From: Betaproteobacteria bacterium Ga0077532 | GTDB taxonomy: Bacteria > Pseudomonadota > Gammaproteobacteria > Burkholderiales > Ga0077523 | Direction of reading: 5' to 3' | DNA length: 64,000 bases | NCBI GenBank assembly: GCA_001464895.1 | Contig: LNEE01000016.1 | Span: 79,253 to 143,252 of the forward strand | In this document: in pieces, positions 43,319-51,044 of the stretch | How the letters are laid out: every line of letters begins with the position of its first letter | Numbering within the stretch: position 1 is the stretch's first letter | The notes under the pieces: generated by a model | Told to the model about the DNA's origin: nothing | The model's database searches: none | The model's input: the letters and a program-made list of their open reading frames with translations, nothing else | Translations under genes and position numbers: made by a program

Positions 43319-45160
43319 TCACAGTGCTTCCACAGTGAAATCCGCCGCATGGGATCGGAGCCATTGCTCGAGGAGCATGAGGATCCAGATGACCTCCCCA
43401 TAGAACCCCGGATGCGCTGGCAGCTTGGTTGCGAAAACATCGGACGCGAACTCGGCGCGAATGATTTTTCGTTCGACCAACGACAAGAGGCTGGCCCGCG
43501 AGAACCGCTGGAGTTCAGGGTCCTTGAGGACCCAGGCACCAAAGGGCAGACCGAACCCGTGCTTGGCCTTCGTCAGAATCTCGTTGGGCAGGAAGCCAGC
43601 GGAGGCCTCCTTGAAGAAGTGCCTCAGTTCGACCCCTTTCACCTTGTAGTCAGGCGGCAGCGCATTGGCGAAGTCGACGAGTTCGTCCGCCAACATCGGA
43701 AACCGGACTTCGCAACCCGCGAGTTCCGCGGTGTGAACCACCTTCGGAAGGTCTGTGTCGGCGAGCGTGTACTTGAGGTCGTAGGCAAGCAGCTGGTTCA
43801 CGATGGCCGGATCACGGCAGCGGTCGTACACCTCCTTTTGCTGCAACGCTGGCGCCAATTGAAGAATCGCGCCTGCGAACATGGGTGTCAGCATGTTCTC
43901 GACACCGAGCCGGTGCACGAGATTGTAGGTTTCCAGGCGCGCGGGCAGTCCGAGCTTCGCCTGTTCAACGTAACTCGCTGCCTTGCGCAGCAGCGGCAGG
44001 TTGCGCATCGGCCCGAGCAGGATGGGCTCGAGCAATGCTCGGCGCAGTGACGACGGCACGCGCTCATACCATTCGAAGACCTTCTGTTTCGCGTATCGCG
44101 TGTTTCCGCCGAAGATCTCGTCCCCACCGTCTCCGGCCAGGAGGATTCGAACGCCATCCTGCGCCGCCATGCCGGCGCAGGAGAATCCTGGCAATGCCGA
44201 AGAGTTTCCGAACGGTTGATCGTAGCGCTGCGCTACGAGCGGCACGCCGCGGACGATGTCCGCCGGCGTGACGTAGTACTCGTGGTGATCGGCACCGAAG
44301 TGCTTCGCGGCGAGGCGGGCATAGGCCATCTCGTCGTAGCCCTCGGCATCGAATCCGATGGAGTAGCACTGCGCCGGCTTTCCGCTCGTCTTCCCCAGCC
44401 AGCCGGTCACGGTGGAACTATCCGTCCCTCCGCTCAGATAGCTCGCGGTGCCTTCGGCGTCGGCGTCACGGGCCACGCTTTCGCGCATCAGATCTCGGAA
44501 CTCGGCGATGAGCTTTTCCCGGGATTCCCCGCGTCGCTCGCTGTAGTCGGGTTGCCAGTAACGTTTGACCTCGAACCGCCCGTCAGCAAACTCGCCGTAC
44601 TGGGCCGCCTCGAGTCTGCGGACCGCCTTGTAAACGGTGGCTGGCGCCGGAATCACGTGGAAGTACAGATAGTCGAAGAGCGATTGCAGATCCAGTGCGC
44701 TGCCGTTCGGTAGCAGACCGGCCACTTCGTCGGCAAAACGACCGATCACGACAGCGTGATCGAGCAAGCGATAGGCGAGCGGATAGATGCCGAAGCGATC
44801 CACGGCTGCGATCGTGCGACCGGTCGTTGCGTCGTGGGCGACAAACGCAAACCCACCCGCCATCCGCTGCAACATCGCATTGCCGGTGCTCCGATAGGAA
44901 GACAACAATTCAGAAGCTGTGAGGCGCATACCCGGGGCCGCACCACGGAGGCGCGGAACGCCGATCGCCACGCAGAATCCAGCGTCGTCCTGATGGGACT
45001 GGATCTGGGGCGCGGGCGAGGCGTCCATCCAGGCGGTCGGCGCGCGCATCCTGTGCGCTGCCCCCGCGGCGGGAGCGTCCGCAGTACCCGCGACCTCCCG
45101 GAGCATCGTCGACAGCGCAGGATCGCTGGTCGCAATGCCGATCAGACGGACTCGGCTCAT
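43319..45160 (-). CDS. asparagine synthetase-like protein without the glutaminase Cys
   Basis: A 613-residue protein of the asparagine synthase B / lasso cyclase fold. The C-terminal half has the ATP pyrophosphatase loop SGGTDSS (ASYLSGGTDSSTVTGW) and downstream LLAGDGGDEIFGG, all intact. The N-terminal amidotransferase domain is present in outline (TIAAVDRFGIYPLAYRLLD), but the protein starts MSRVRLIG and so has no Cys at position 2 to release ammonia from Gln. It may use free ammonia, or join an internal carboxyl to an amine, as lasso cyclases do. It overlaps the deacetylase gene by 4 bases. XrtA loci often carry an asparagine synthase-like amidotransferase, so either role fits. Confidence 0.8.
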   Translation of the reverse strand: MSRVRLIGIATSDPALSTMLREVAGTADAPAAGAAHRMRAPTAWMDASPAPQIQSHQDDAGFCVAIGVPRLRGAAPGMRLTASELLSSYRSTGNAMLQRMAGGFAFVAHDATTGRTIAAVDRFGIYPLAYRLLDHAVVIGRFADEVAGLLPNGSALDLQSLFDYLYFHVIPAPATVYKAVRRLEAAQYGEFADGRFEVKRYWQPDYSERRGESREKLIAEFRDLMRESVARDADAEGTASYLSGGTDSSTVTGWLGKTSGKPAQCYSIGFDAEGYDEMAYARLAAKHFGADHHEYYVTPADIVRGVPLVAQRYDQPFGNSSALPGFSCAGMAAQDGVRILLAGDGGDEIFGGNTRYAKQKVFEWYERVPSSLRRALLEPILLGPMRNLPLLRKAASYVEQAKLGLPARLETYNLVHRLGVENMLTPMFAGAILQLAPALQQKEVYDRCRDPAIVNQLLAYDLKYTLADTDLPKVVHTAELAGCEVRFPMLADELVDFANALPPDYKVKGVELRHFFKEASAGFLPNEILTKAKHGFGLPFGAWVLKDPELQRFSRASLLSLVERKIIRAEFASDVFATKLPAHPGFYGEVIWILMLLEQWLRSHAADFTVEAL

Positions 45161-46146
45161 GCCGCCACCTGAAGCGTCCGGGATTCCGGTGCGCGCCAGA
45201 GAGCTCGGGCCAACTGCAGGCCGAACTTCGGCATCGATTCGCCCCAGGGCGTGAACCGGGGCAACTGCAGCGGGTCCGCAGGCGCGGATGCCACCCCTTG
45301 GGCCGTGCTTACGGCGTGGCGGAACCCAGCCCTTCGCACCATCTCGACATGCTCGGCACGATAGTCCTTGTCGGGGCGCCCATTGGGGTAGGCGAAGAGG
45401 TCCACACGCTTCTGGAGCATCCCCTCGAGATCTGCGCGGGAGCCCGCAATTTCTGCCTCGGCCTCGCCAGCGGCCGTACAAGCGAGGATCGGATGGCGTC
45501 GCGTGTGCGCTCCGATCGTGATGTTCGGGGCGGCCGCAAGTTCACGCAGTTGGGGAGTGGTCAGCATCAGGTCGGAGGGAGGGGTCACGCGCGCCCGGCG
45601 CGCGATCGCGTCGGACAGGGAGATGCGCTCATCCACGGGTCGGTACTTGATGAGCGGCAGGAGCGCGCCGATCGCTTCACGCTTCTGATCCATGGTCGCC
45701 AGCGGCACCGTCGGGAGCCCTAGATCGCCGAGGTCCAGCGTCTCGACCGAAGTGCGGCGGATCGATTCGATCACCGTGTCGTTCCACATCCGGCCGCCGT
45801 CGAGGTACCCCGTGGCAATGAAGATGGTGGCGGGCGCATTGAACCGCGCGAGGATGGGCGCAGCCAGCGTCAGGTTGTCCACATAGCCATCGTCGAACGT
45901 GATGCAGGCGGCTGCAGCGGGCAGAGTCCCCGCAGCAAGACGCTCCGCAGCCTCGGCGAGCGGCAGCAAAGTGAACGCCACGGAAAGAAAGCGGATCAAG
46001 CGTTCGAAGCGCGCCACATCGGGTTCTCCCGGAGCCAACGGGTCGATGCGCGGATACACCCGATGAAAGATGAAGATATCGAGCTTGGCCGTTGCACCGC
46101 CGGGCGATAGCAGTCGGTACGGACTCAGACGCGCCGCCACAGGCAC
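45157..46146 (-). CDS. polysaccharide deacetylase family protein (NodB-like)
   Basis: A 329-residue carbohydrate esterase family 4 protein with the metal-binding motif TFDDGYVDN and the HxxxH pair in IGAHTRRHPIL, so the metal site is complete. A C-terminal motif RLGF-type block (RRAGFRHAVST) is present. It should remove acetyl groups from a polysaccharide or sugar. The start is uncertain: GTG 46146 or GTG 46140, the latter with GGGAG five bases upstream. The ATG overlapping the previous stop (46181 region) is in another frame and ends after 18 codons, so it is not used. It lies between the PLP decarboxylase and the Asn-synthetase-like genes. Confidence 0.82.
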   Translation of the reverse strand: MPVAARLSPYRLLSPGGATAKLDIFIFHRVYPRIDPLAPGEPDVARFERLIRFLSVAFTLLPLAEAAERLAAGTLPAAAACITFDDGYVDNLTLAAPILARFNAPATIFIATGYLDGGRMWNDTVIESIRRTSVETLDLGDLGLPTVPLATMDQKREAIGALLPLIKYRPVDERISLSDAIARRARVTPPSDLMLTTPQLRELAAAPNITIGAHTRRHPILACTAAGEAEAEIAGSRADLEGMLQKRVDLFAYPNGRPDKDYRAEHVEMVRRAGFRHAVSTAQGVASAPADPLQLPRFTPWGESMPKFGLQLARALWRAPESRTLQVAA

Positions 46147-46177
46147 TCCCGGATCGCCGGATTTCGGTCGATGGTGG

Positions 46178-47425
46178 TCATACGAGCACCTCGACCGGCG
46201 CCGGGTGACTGAGAAACAGGTGCGGGCTCGACGTGTAGCCATAGGCGCCGGACATCAGCACGCAAACCAGGTCTCCGGGCTCAGCGCGCGGCAAGTCCAT
46301 CCGGTCGCCCAACAGATCGAGCGGCGTGCAGAGCGGGCCAACGATGGAGGACGACTCCGTGTCGGTCGCGTCCATCCGCGTGCCGACAACAACGGGATAG
46401 TTCTTACGGATCACCTGCCCGAAGTTGCCCGAAGCGGCGAGATGGTGGTGCAGCCCGCCGTCGGTCACGAGGAAGACCTGTCCGCGCGACACCTTGCGAT
46501 CGAGCACCTTCGCGACGTAGATACCCGAATGTGCCACGAGATAGCGCCCGAGTTCGATGACCAGCGTGGCCCCCGGGAGGGTGGTCTTCGCCTCCTCGGC
46601 GAGCACTCGAAGATTCTCGGCGACCGGAGCTACGTCGAGTGGCACATCGCCGGGGAAGTACGGGACACCGAATCCACCACCCATGTTGAGGACTTGCACC
46701 GGCCCCGGGGCGTCCTGCGCCAGCCGGACGGCGAGGTCGAGCGTCTTGCGCTGCGCGTCGCAAAGGGCTTCCGCCCGCAAATTCTGTGAACCGCTGTAAA
46801 GATGGAAGCCGACGAACTCGAAACCTTCCCGACCGATCGCCTCAAGTGTCTGCGGCACCTGCTCGGCGTCGATGCCGAACTGCTTCGGACCGCCTGCCAT
46901 CTTCATCCCGGAGGATTTCAGCTCGAAATCGGGGTTCACCCGCACCGCGACACGGGGCCGGACGCCCAAGCCCGCTGCTGCCGCTCGAATGTGGGGGAGT
47001 TCCGCGTTCGACTCGACGTTGATCGTGCACCCGGCCGCCACAGCCTGCCAGAGTTCTTCGGGTCGCTTCCCCGGACCTGCAAAGCTCATCACGCGCGGAT
47101 CGCAACCCGCGTCGAGCGCCACCTTCATCTCGCCTGCAGACGCCAGGTCGAGCCCGTCCATCAAGCCGACCATGGTCTGCACCAGTGCCGGCATCGGGTT
47201 CGCCTTCATCGCATAGTGCAGATGGACGGCCGGAGGAAGAAGCGCGCGGAGTGCACGTGCGTGCGCGGTGAGCAGGCCTCGGTCGTAGGCGTAGAACGGG
47301 GTACGACCCACCCGCGCCGCGAGGCGGCTGACAGGCATGCCACCGATGACGAGTTCACCGTTCTCGACAGGAAAGGGATTCACGCAAACCTGTGCGGAAA
47401 GCCCGGTGTTCAAAGGAGCATTCAT
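46178..47425 (-). CDS. PLP-dependent decarboxylase, exosortase A system-associated
   Basis: A 415-residue fold-III decarboxylase of the LysA type (TIGR03099). The PLP Lys is in HYAMKANPMP, followed by the GGGFGVPY phosphate loop and the conserved SGAYGY near the C-terminus. Diaminopimelate decarboxylase is the nearest well-known relative; the XrtA family probably decarboxylates a related amino acid bound to a carrier or an unknown substrate. It overlaps the acyl-CoA ligase gene by 4 bases. Together with the ligase and ACP it forms a conserved set in XrtA genomes. Confidence 0.9.
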   Translation of the reverse strand: MNAPLNTGLSAQVCVNPFPVENGELVIGGMPVSRLAARVGRTPFYAYDRGLLTAHARALRALLPPAVHLHYAMKANPMPALVQTMVGLMDGLDLASAGEMKVALDAGCDPRVMSFAGPGKRPEELWQAVAAGCTINVESNAELPHIRAAAAGLGVRPRVAVRVNPDFELKSSGMKMAGGPKQFGIDAEQVPQTLEAIGREGFEFVGFHLYSGSQNLRAEALCDAQRKTLDLAVRLAQDAPGPVQVLNMGGGFGVPYFPGDVPLDVAPVAENLRVLAEEAKTTLPGATLVIELGRYLVAHSGIYVAKVLDRKVSRGQVFLVTDGGLHHHLAASGNFGQVIRKNYPVVVGTRMDATDTESSSIVGPLCTPLDLLGDRMDLPRAEPGDLVCVLMSGAYGYTSSPHLFLSHPAPVEVLV

Positions 47426-49023
47426 GGTGCTGCGGTCTCTGCGAACAGATCGCGAAACTCATCGGCCAGGAGCTTCCGGTCGATCTTGCCGTTCGGGTTG
47501 CGAGGGAGGGAACCGGTACGCAGATCAATGTGCTTGGGCACCATATAGGCTGGCAAGGACTGCTGGCATGCCGCCCGGAGCGACACCTCGTCCGTCCCGC
47601 TACCCTCCGCTGGCACGGCGACGAGGACCACAGCCTGCCCGTACTGATCATGCTGGACACCCAGGGCCGCGACTTCCGCCACCAGGCCGGTCCGGTAGAT
47701 GACCTCCTCGATCTCGGTCGGACTGACCCGGTATCCCGAGGTCTTGATCATCTCGTCACGACGACCGACGAAATAGAGGAAGCCCTCCTCATCGGCGTAG
47801 ACGGTGTCGCCGGAGAACACTGCCATTTCGGGGATCACGAAACCCGCCTCGCGGCCGGGCAACGGCTTGTACCGCTCGGCGGTCTTGGCGACATCGTTCC
47901 AGTAACCCATCCCCACGAGCGCGCCGCGATGGACCAGTTCACCGTGTTCGCGAGGCTCGCAGCGCGTGCCATCGTCGCGCAGCACCAGGATCTCAGCGTT
48001 CGGGATGGCCTTGCCGATGGAGTCGGGCCGGCGGTCGACCTCCTCGGGGGGAAGGTAGGTGGAGCGGAAAGCCTCAGTGAGTCCGTACATCAGGAATGCC
48101 TTGGTTCGCGGCAGCCGACTGCGCAGCGCTTCGAGCGTCGTCCGGGGCATGCGCCCACCTGTGTTCGCGATGTATCGGAGGTGGTCCGTGATGGTCTCGG
48201 GCCACGTCTGCTGGATCAGCTGGAACCAGAGGGGCGGAACCGCAGTGAGCCCCGTGATGCGCTCGCGGGTGAGCGCCTTGACGGTGTCGCGTGCCAGAAA
48301 GTAGTTGTGGAGGACCGCGCACGCTCCCACATGGAAACTCGTGGTGAGTTGGCTGAAGCCTGCGTCGAACGACAGGGGCAGGGCCGCCAGCAAACGGTCT
48401 TCCTCGTGATTCTCGAGGTAGCTGGACACGCTCGTGGCGCCCGTCACGATGTTCCGGTGCGACAGCATCACGCCTTTCGGTTTGCCGGTGCTCCCGCTCG
48501 TGTAGAAGATGGCAGCGAGATCGACGTCGATGTTCCGGTGGGGGCGAAGGGCCTGAGCCGAAGGGGCCGCGGCATCACTCCATCCGAGGACATCGTGGCC
48601 CTTGGCTGGCCCGCCGGACTCGGCATCCACCAGGACGACATGGCGGAGGTCCTCGCACGCCTCGAGCACCGGGCGCGTCAGCTCGTATCGATCAGGGGAA
48701 GTCAGCAGCACCCGGACGTTGCAGTCGCGAAGGATATGGCCGACCTGCTCGCCCTTCAGGAGCGGGTTCACGGGCACGAACACCAGGCCTGCGAGGGAAG
48801 CGCCGAACATCCCAACGACTGTCTCGACGCGCTTGTCCAGGTAAACGGCGACGCGCTCTCCCCGACCAAGACCCAGCCCGAGAAGCGTCCGGGCAAACGC
48901 CGCGCAGGTGGTTTGCAGTGCGCCGTAGGTGACGTCGGCACCGTCGTACCGAAGCGCGATTCGCGATTCCCTGCCGTCCGGTCGGACGAGATCGCTGACC
49001 AGAGTTCTAACGATAGCTGTCAT
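47422..49023 (-). CDS. acyl-CoA ligase (AMP-forming), exosortase A system-associated
   Basis: A 533-residue ANL-superfamily enzyme (TIGR03098). AMP-binding motif IFYTSGSTGKPKGVMLSHRN, then LMYGLTEAFRSTY, then the hinge GRRDEMIKTSGYRVSP and the C-terminal catalytic Lys in NPNGKIDRKLL. It activates a carboxylic acid (fatty or amino acid) as an acyl-adenylate and loads it on CoA or on an ACP; the ACP encoded across the divergent promoter is the natural partner. ATG 49023 (MTAIVRTLV) is used; the upstream open frame has no family match. It overlaps the decarboxylase gene by 4 bases. Confidence 0.9.
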   Translation of the reverse strand: MTAIVRTLVSDLVRPDGRESRIALRYDGADVTYGALQTTCAAFARTLLGLGLGRGERVAVYLDKRVETVVGMFGASLAGLVFVPVNPLLKGEQVGHILRDCNVRVLLTSPDRYELTRPVLEACEDLRHVVLVDAESGGPAKGHDVLGWSDAAAPSAQALRPHRNIDVDLAAIFYTSGSTGKPKGVMLSHRNIVTGATSVSSYLENHEEDRLLAALPLSFDAGFSQLTTSFHVGACAVLHNYFLARDTVKALTRERITGLTAVPPLWFQLIQQTWPETITDHLRYIANTGGRMPRTTLEALRSRLPRTKAFLMYGLTEAFRSTYLPPEEVDRRPDSIGKAIPNAEILVLRDDGTRCEPREHGELVHRGALVGMGYWNDVAKTAERYKPLPGREAGFVIPEMAVFSGDTVYADEEGFLYFVGRRDEMIKTSGYRVSPTEIEEVIYRTGLVAEVAALGVQHDQYGQAVVLVAVPAEGSGTDEVSLRAACQQSLPAYMVPKHIDLRTGSLPRNPNGKIDRKLLADEFRDLFAETAAP

Positions 49024-49081
49024 GTTGTTCGCTTGTCCGTCAATTGATCGGCATCCGGCTTCCTGATAACCCGGAGGAACG

Positions 49082-49774
49082 CTAGCGGTGGGGAGCCTCT
49101 GCGCGAAAAACGGGCCTGCTCCGTTCGGAGACACCAACATGCACTAACGGTTGCCGGTCGAACAGACTGAACTGCAGAGGCCCGAGGCACAGGTAGATGC
49201 AGGCTCCGACGTCCTGCGCCTGCATGCGGGCATGACTCCGACGGGAATCCAACGCGAACGCCGAGATCCGGCTCATGGTCCAGCGAACACCGCGTTCGTG
49301 CAGTCTCGCGTTCGTTTCGTCCCAGATCCGCATGAAGGCTCGTCCGATCCGGTGCTCTGGCGCGACGAAGATGTCGAAGTCCCAGGCAGCCTCACCAGCG
49401 GGTTCCGGGATGAATTGCGTACGCACCTCGTCCTCTTCATAGGGACCGACGAGCGTCCACTGGAAGCCGATCATCTGGCCCTTGGAGAACGCGGCCACAC
49501 ACTGCGCGCCATCCGCAAGACGACGGGCGATCACGTGCTGCGGGCGAGGCCAGGCTTGAGCGAGGATCTCATCCCGGCTCAAGACGCGAACCTCCAGTCC
49601 ACCGGGCCGCCGGGGCGCGATATCTCTGGGCGCTGGCACCGGCTGCGCGACGATGTAGTACTTCAGGAGCCGACAGCGTCCTCTCGAAATGACTTGTAGC
49701 GCACGGTTGCCAAGAAACACGCAGGTGTCGGCGACACCGAAATCGGAGAGCAGAACTCGGAGCTTCGCGAGCAT
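49082..49774 (-). CDS. GNAT-fold N-acyltransferase, XrtA-associated
   Basis: A 230-residue protein with a GNAT-like plan: beta strand block QVISRGRCRLLKYYIV, then a region with EVRTQFIPEPAGEAAWDFDIFVAPEHRIGRAFM, where the acyl-CoA loop would be (R/Q-x-x-G-x-A-type IGRAF). Recognition is by weak pattern, so the call is moderate. It begins the operon of ligase, decarboxylase, deacetylase and Asn-synthetase-like genes. Start ATG 49774 has no strong ribosome site; the longer ORF overlaps the divergent promoter region. It may acylate a sugar amine or the amino acid product. Confidence 0.6.
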   Translation of the reverse strand: MLAKLRVLLSDFGVADTCVFLGNRALQVISRGRCRLLKYYIVAQPVPAPRDIAPRRPGGLEVRVLSRDEILAQAWPRPQHVIARRLADGAQCVAAFSKGQMIGFQWTLVGPYEEDEVRTQFIPEPAGEAAWDFDIFVAPEHRIGRAFMRIWDETNARLHERGVRWTMSRISAFALDSRRSHARMQAQDVGACIYLCLGPLQFSLFDRQPLVHVGVSERSRPVFRAEAPHR

Positions 49775-49899
49775 GGACGAGGAAGTTGAGTGACCAGACC
49801 AGGACGGGTTGAGGCAATCGGGGAAAACTGGAGCAGGTTGGCGATCTTCGGCAACGCCGACGCCCACAGTGCGACGCAAAGTGGGGCGATCGAGGGGGT

Positions 49900-49915
49900 T
49901 GGTAAGATACTTGCG
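49900..49915 (+). promoter_or_regulatory. sigma-54 promoter upstream of the ACP-hydrolase operon
   Basis: TGGTAAGATACTTGCG on the plus strand: TGG, N10 spacing and TTGC, 40 bases before the ACP ATG. On the minus strand the weaker GGGCGTCGGCGTTGCC (49850-49865) could drive the GNAT-ligase operon; that one is uncertain. Confidence 0.62.
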
Positions 49916-49955
49916 AGCAGCCGGCACTCGGTTTCACCACCTTCCACACAAATCC

Positions 49956-50219
49956 ATGACCGCCTCACAAAGCACACTCGACGCCCTGCGCAGCATCCTC
50001 GATCAGACACTATCCCTCGGGCCGCGAGCCGCACAGCTGACGCCCACTTCGAAGCTGCTCGGGTCAATCCCCGAACTCGATTCGATGGCCGTCATCAATG
50101 TGCTGACGGCCCTGGAAGACCGCTTCGGATTCGCCGTGGAAGACGACGAAATCGACGCCCAGACCTTCGCGACGTTCGGTTCGCTCGTGGCGTTCGTGGA
50201 GAGCAAGTTGCAAGCCTGA
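49956..50219 (+). CDS. acyl carrier protein
   Basis: An 87-residue acidic helical protein with the phosphopantetheine site ELDSMAV (Ser in the DSM motif near residue 43) in the position expected for ACP. It starts at ATG 49956 after a sigma-54 promoter. It carries the substrate activated by the divergent acyl-CoA ligase. ACPs encoded in XrtA loci beside hydrolase 2 are common. It lies 3 bases from hydrolase 2. Confidence 0.9.
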   Translation: MTASQSTLDALRSILDQTLSLGPRAAQLTPTSKLLGSIPELDSMAVINVLTALEDRFGFAVEDDEIDAQTFATFGSLVAFVESKLQA

Positions 50220-50222
50220 GCC

Positions 50223-51044
50223 ATGGCCTGCGGCGTACGCTACAGCGCTGGGTTCGAGGCCTTCCCGGACGGGCAGCGCTTCACGAACGAATGGACGCCG
50301 GTCGGCATGGCTCCCCGTCGCACCGTGGTTCTTCTCCCGCCGTTCGGCGAGGAGATGAACAAGTCCCGACGTACGATCGCCATCGCTGCGCGGCTCCTCG
50401 CAAGCCAGGGCTTCGCGGTGCGCGCGTTCGATCCTGCCGGCACGGGGGATAGCGAAGGCGAGTTCGGCGACGCCACCTGGGCGCACTGGACGTCGGACGC
50501 GAACTTCGCAATCGCGAGCGTTGCCGAGAAATACTCGGCGCCGCTCACGCTGTGGGCCATCCGGTCAGGCGCCTTGCTGCTTCCGGCGCTTGATCCCGTC
50601 TTCGACGATCTCCTTCTCTGGCAACCGGTGACCTCGGGAGACGCCTATCTGACACAGCTTCTGCGACTCAAGGTCGCCGCGGATACCTTCGCGGGGGTCG
50701 AGGGCACCACAACCAAACAACTGCGCTCCCAGCTCGCCTCCGGCCAGACCCTCGAGATCGCCGGCTACGAGTTGAACCCCGGCCTTGTCCTGCCAATGGC
50801 CGCAATCAATCTGCAGAGTTGGAGCGCTCCACCGCGAGCAGCGACCTGGATCGAGACCGGCCTGGACCCGGCCGGGGCACCGTCTCCCGCCAGTCAACGG
50901 GTCGCGGAGGCATGGTCGACGCATGGCGCCTCAGTGGCCCTCATGCATGTCGTCGGCGAGCAGTTCTGGCTCACCCAGGAAATCGCCGAGAACGTCGCGA
51001 TCGCGGAGGCGTCGGTGACCGCCCTCGAGGGCGTTCCGGCATGA
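50223..51044 (+). CDS. exosortase A system-associated hydrolase 2 (alpha/beta fold)
   Basis: A 273-residue protein of the TIGR03101 type, marked by PPFGEEMNKSRRT near residue 40 and AFDPAGTGDSEG. The nucleophile elbow, expected as GxSxG, reads WAIRSGALLL, so no standard catalytic Ser is in place. It may bind rather than hydrolyse its ligand. The ACP gene lies 3 bases upstream, and hydrolase 1 overlaps by 4 bases. The function in XrtA systems is unknown. Confidence 0.85.
   Translation: MACGVRYSAGFEAFPDGQRFTNEWTPVGMAPRRTVVLLPPFGEEMNKSRRTIAIAARLLASQGFAVRAFDPAGTGDSEGEFGDATWAHWTSDANFAIASVAEKYSAPLTLWAIRSGALLLPALDPVFDDLLLWQPVTSGDAYLTQLLRLKVAADTFAGVEGTTTKQLRSQLASGQTLEIAGYELNPGLVLPMAAINLQSWSAPPRAATWIETGLDPAGAPSPASQRVAEAWSTHGASVALMHVVGEQFWLTQEIAENVAIAEASVTALEGVPA

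Noticed and set aside
46126..46181. ATG overlapping the decarboxylase stop as start of the deacetylase
   Set aside because: That frame (MTTIDRNPAIRECLW...) stops after 18 codons. It could hint at a frameshift, but a GTG start in the right frame is enough.
47392..49047. 551-residue plus-strand ORF opposite the acyl-CoA ligase
   Set aside because: The minus strand carries an intact ANL enzyme with all motifs; the plus ORF has no recognisable motif.
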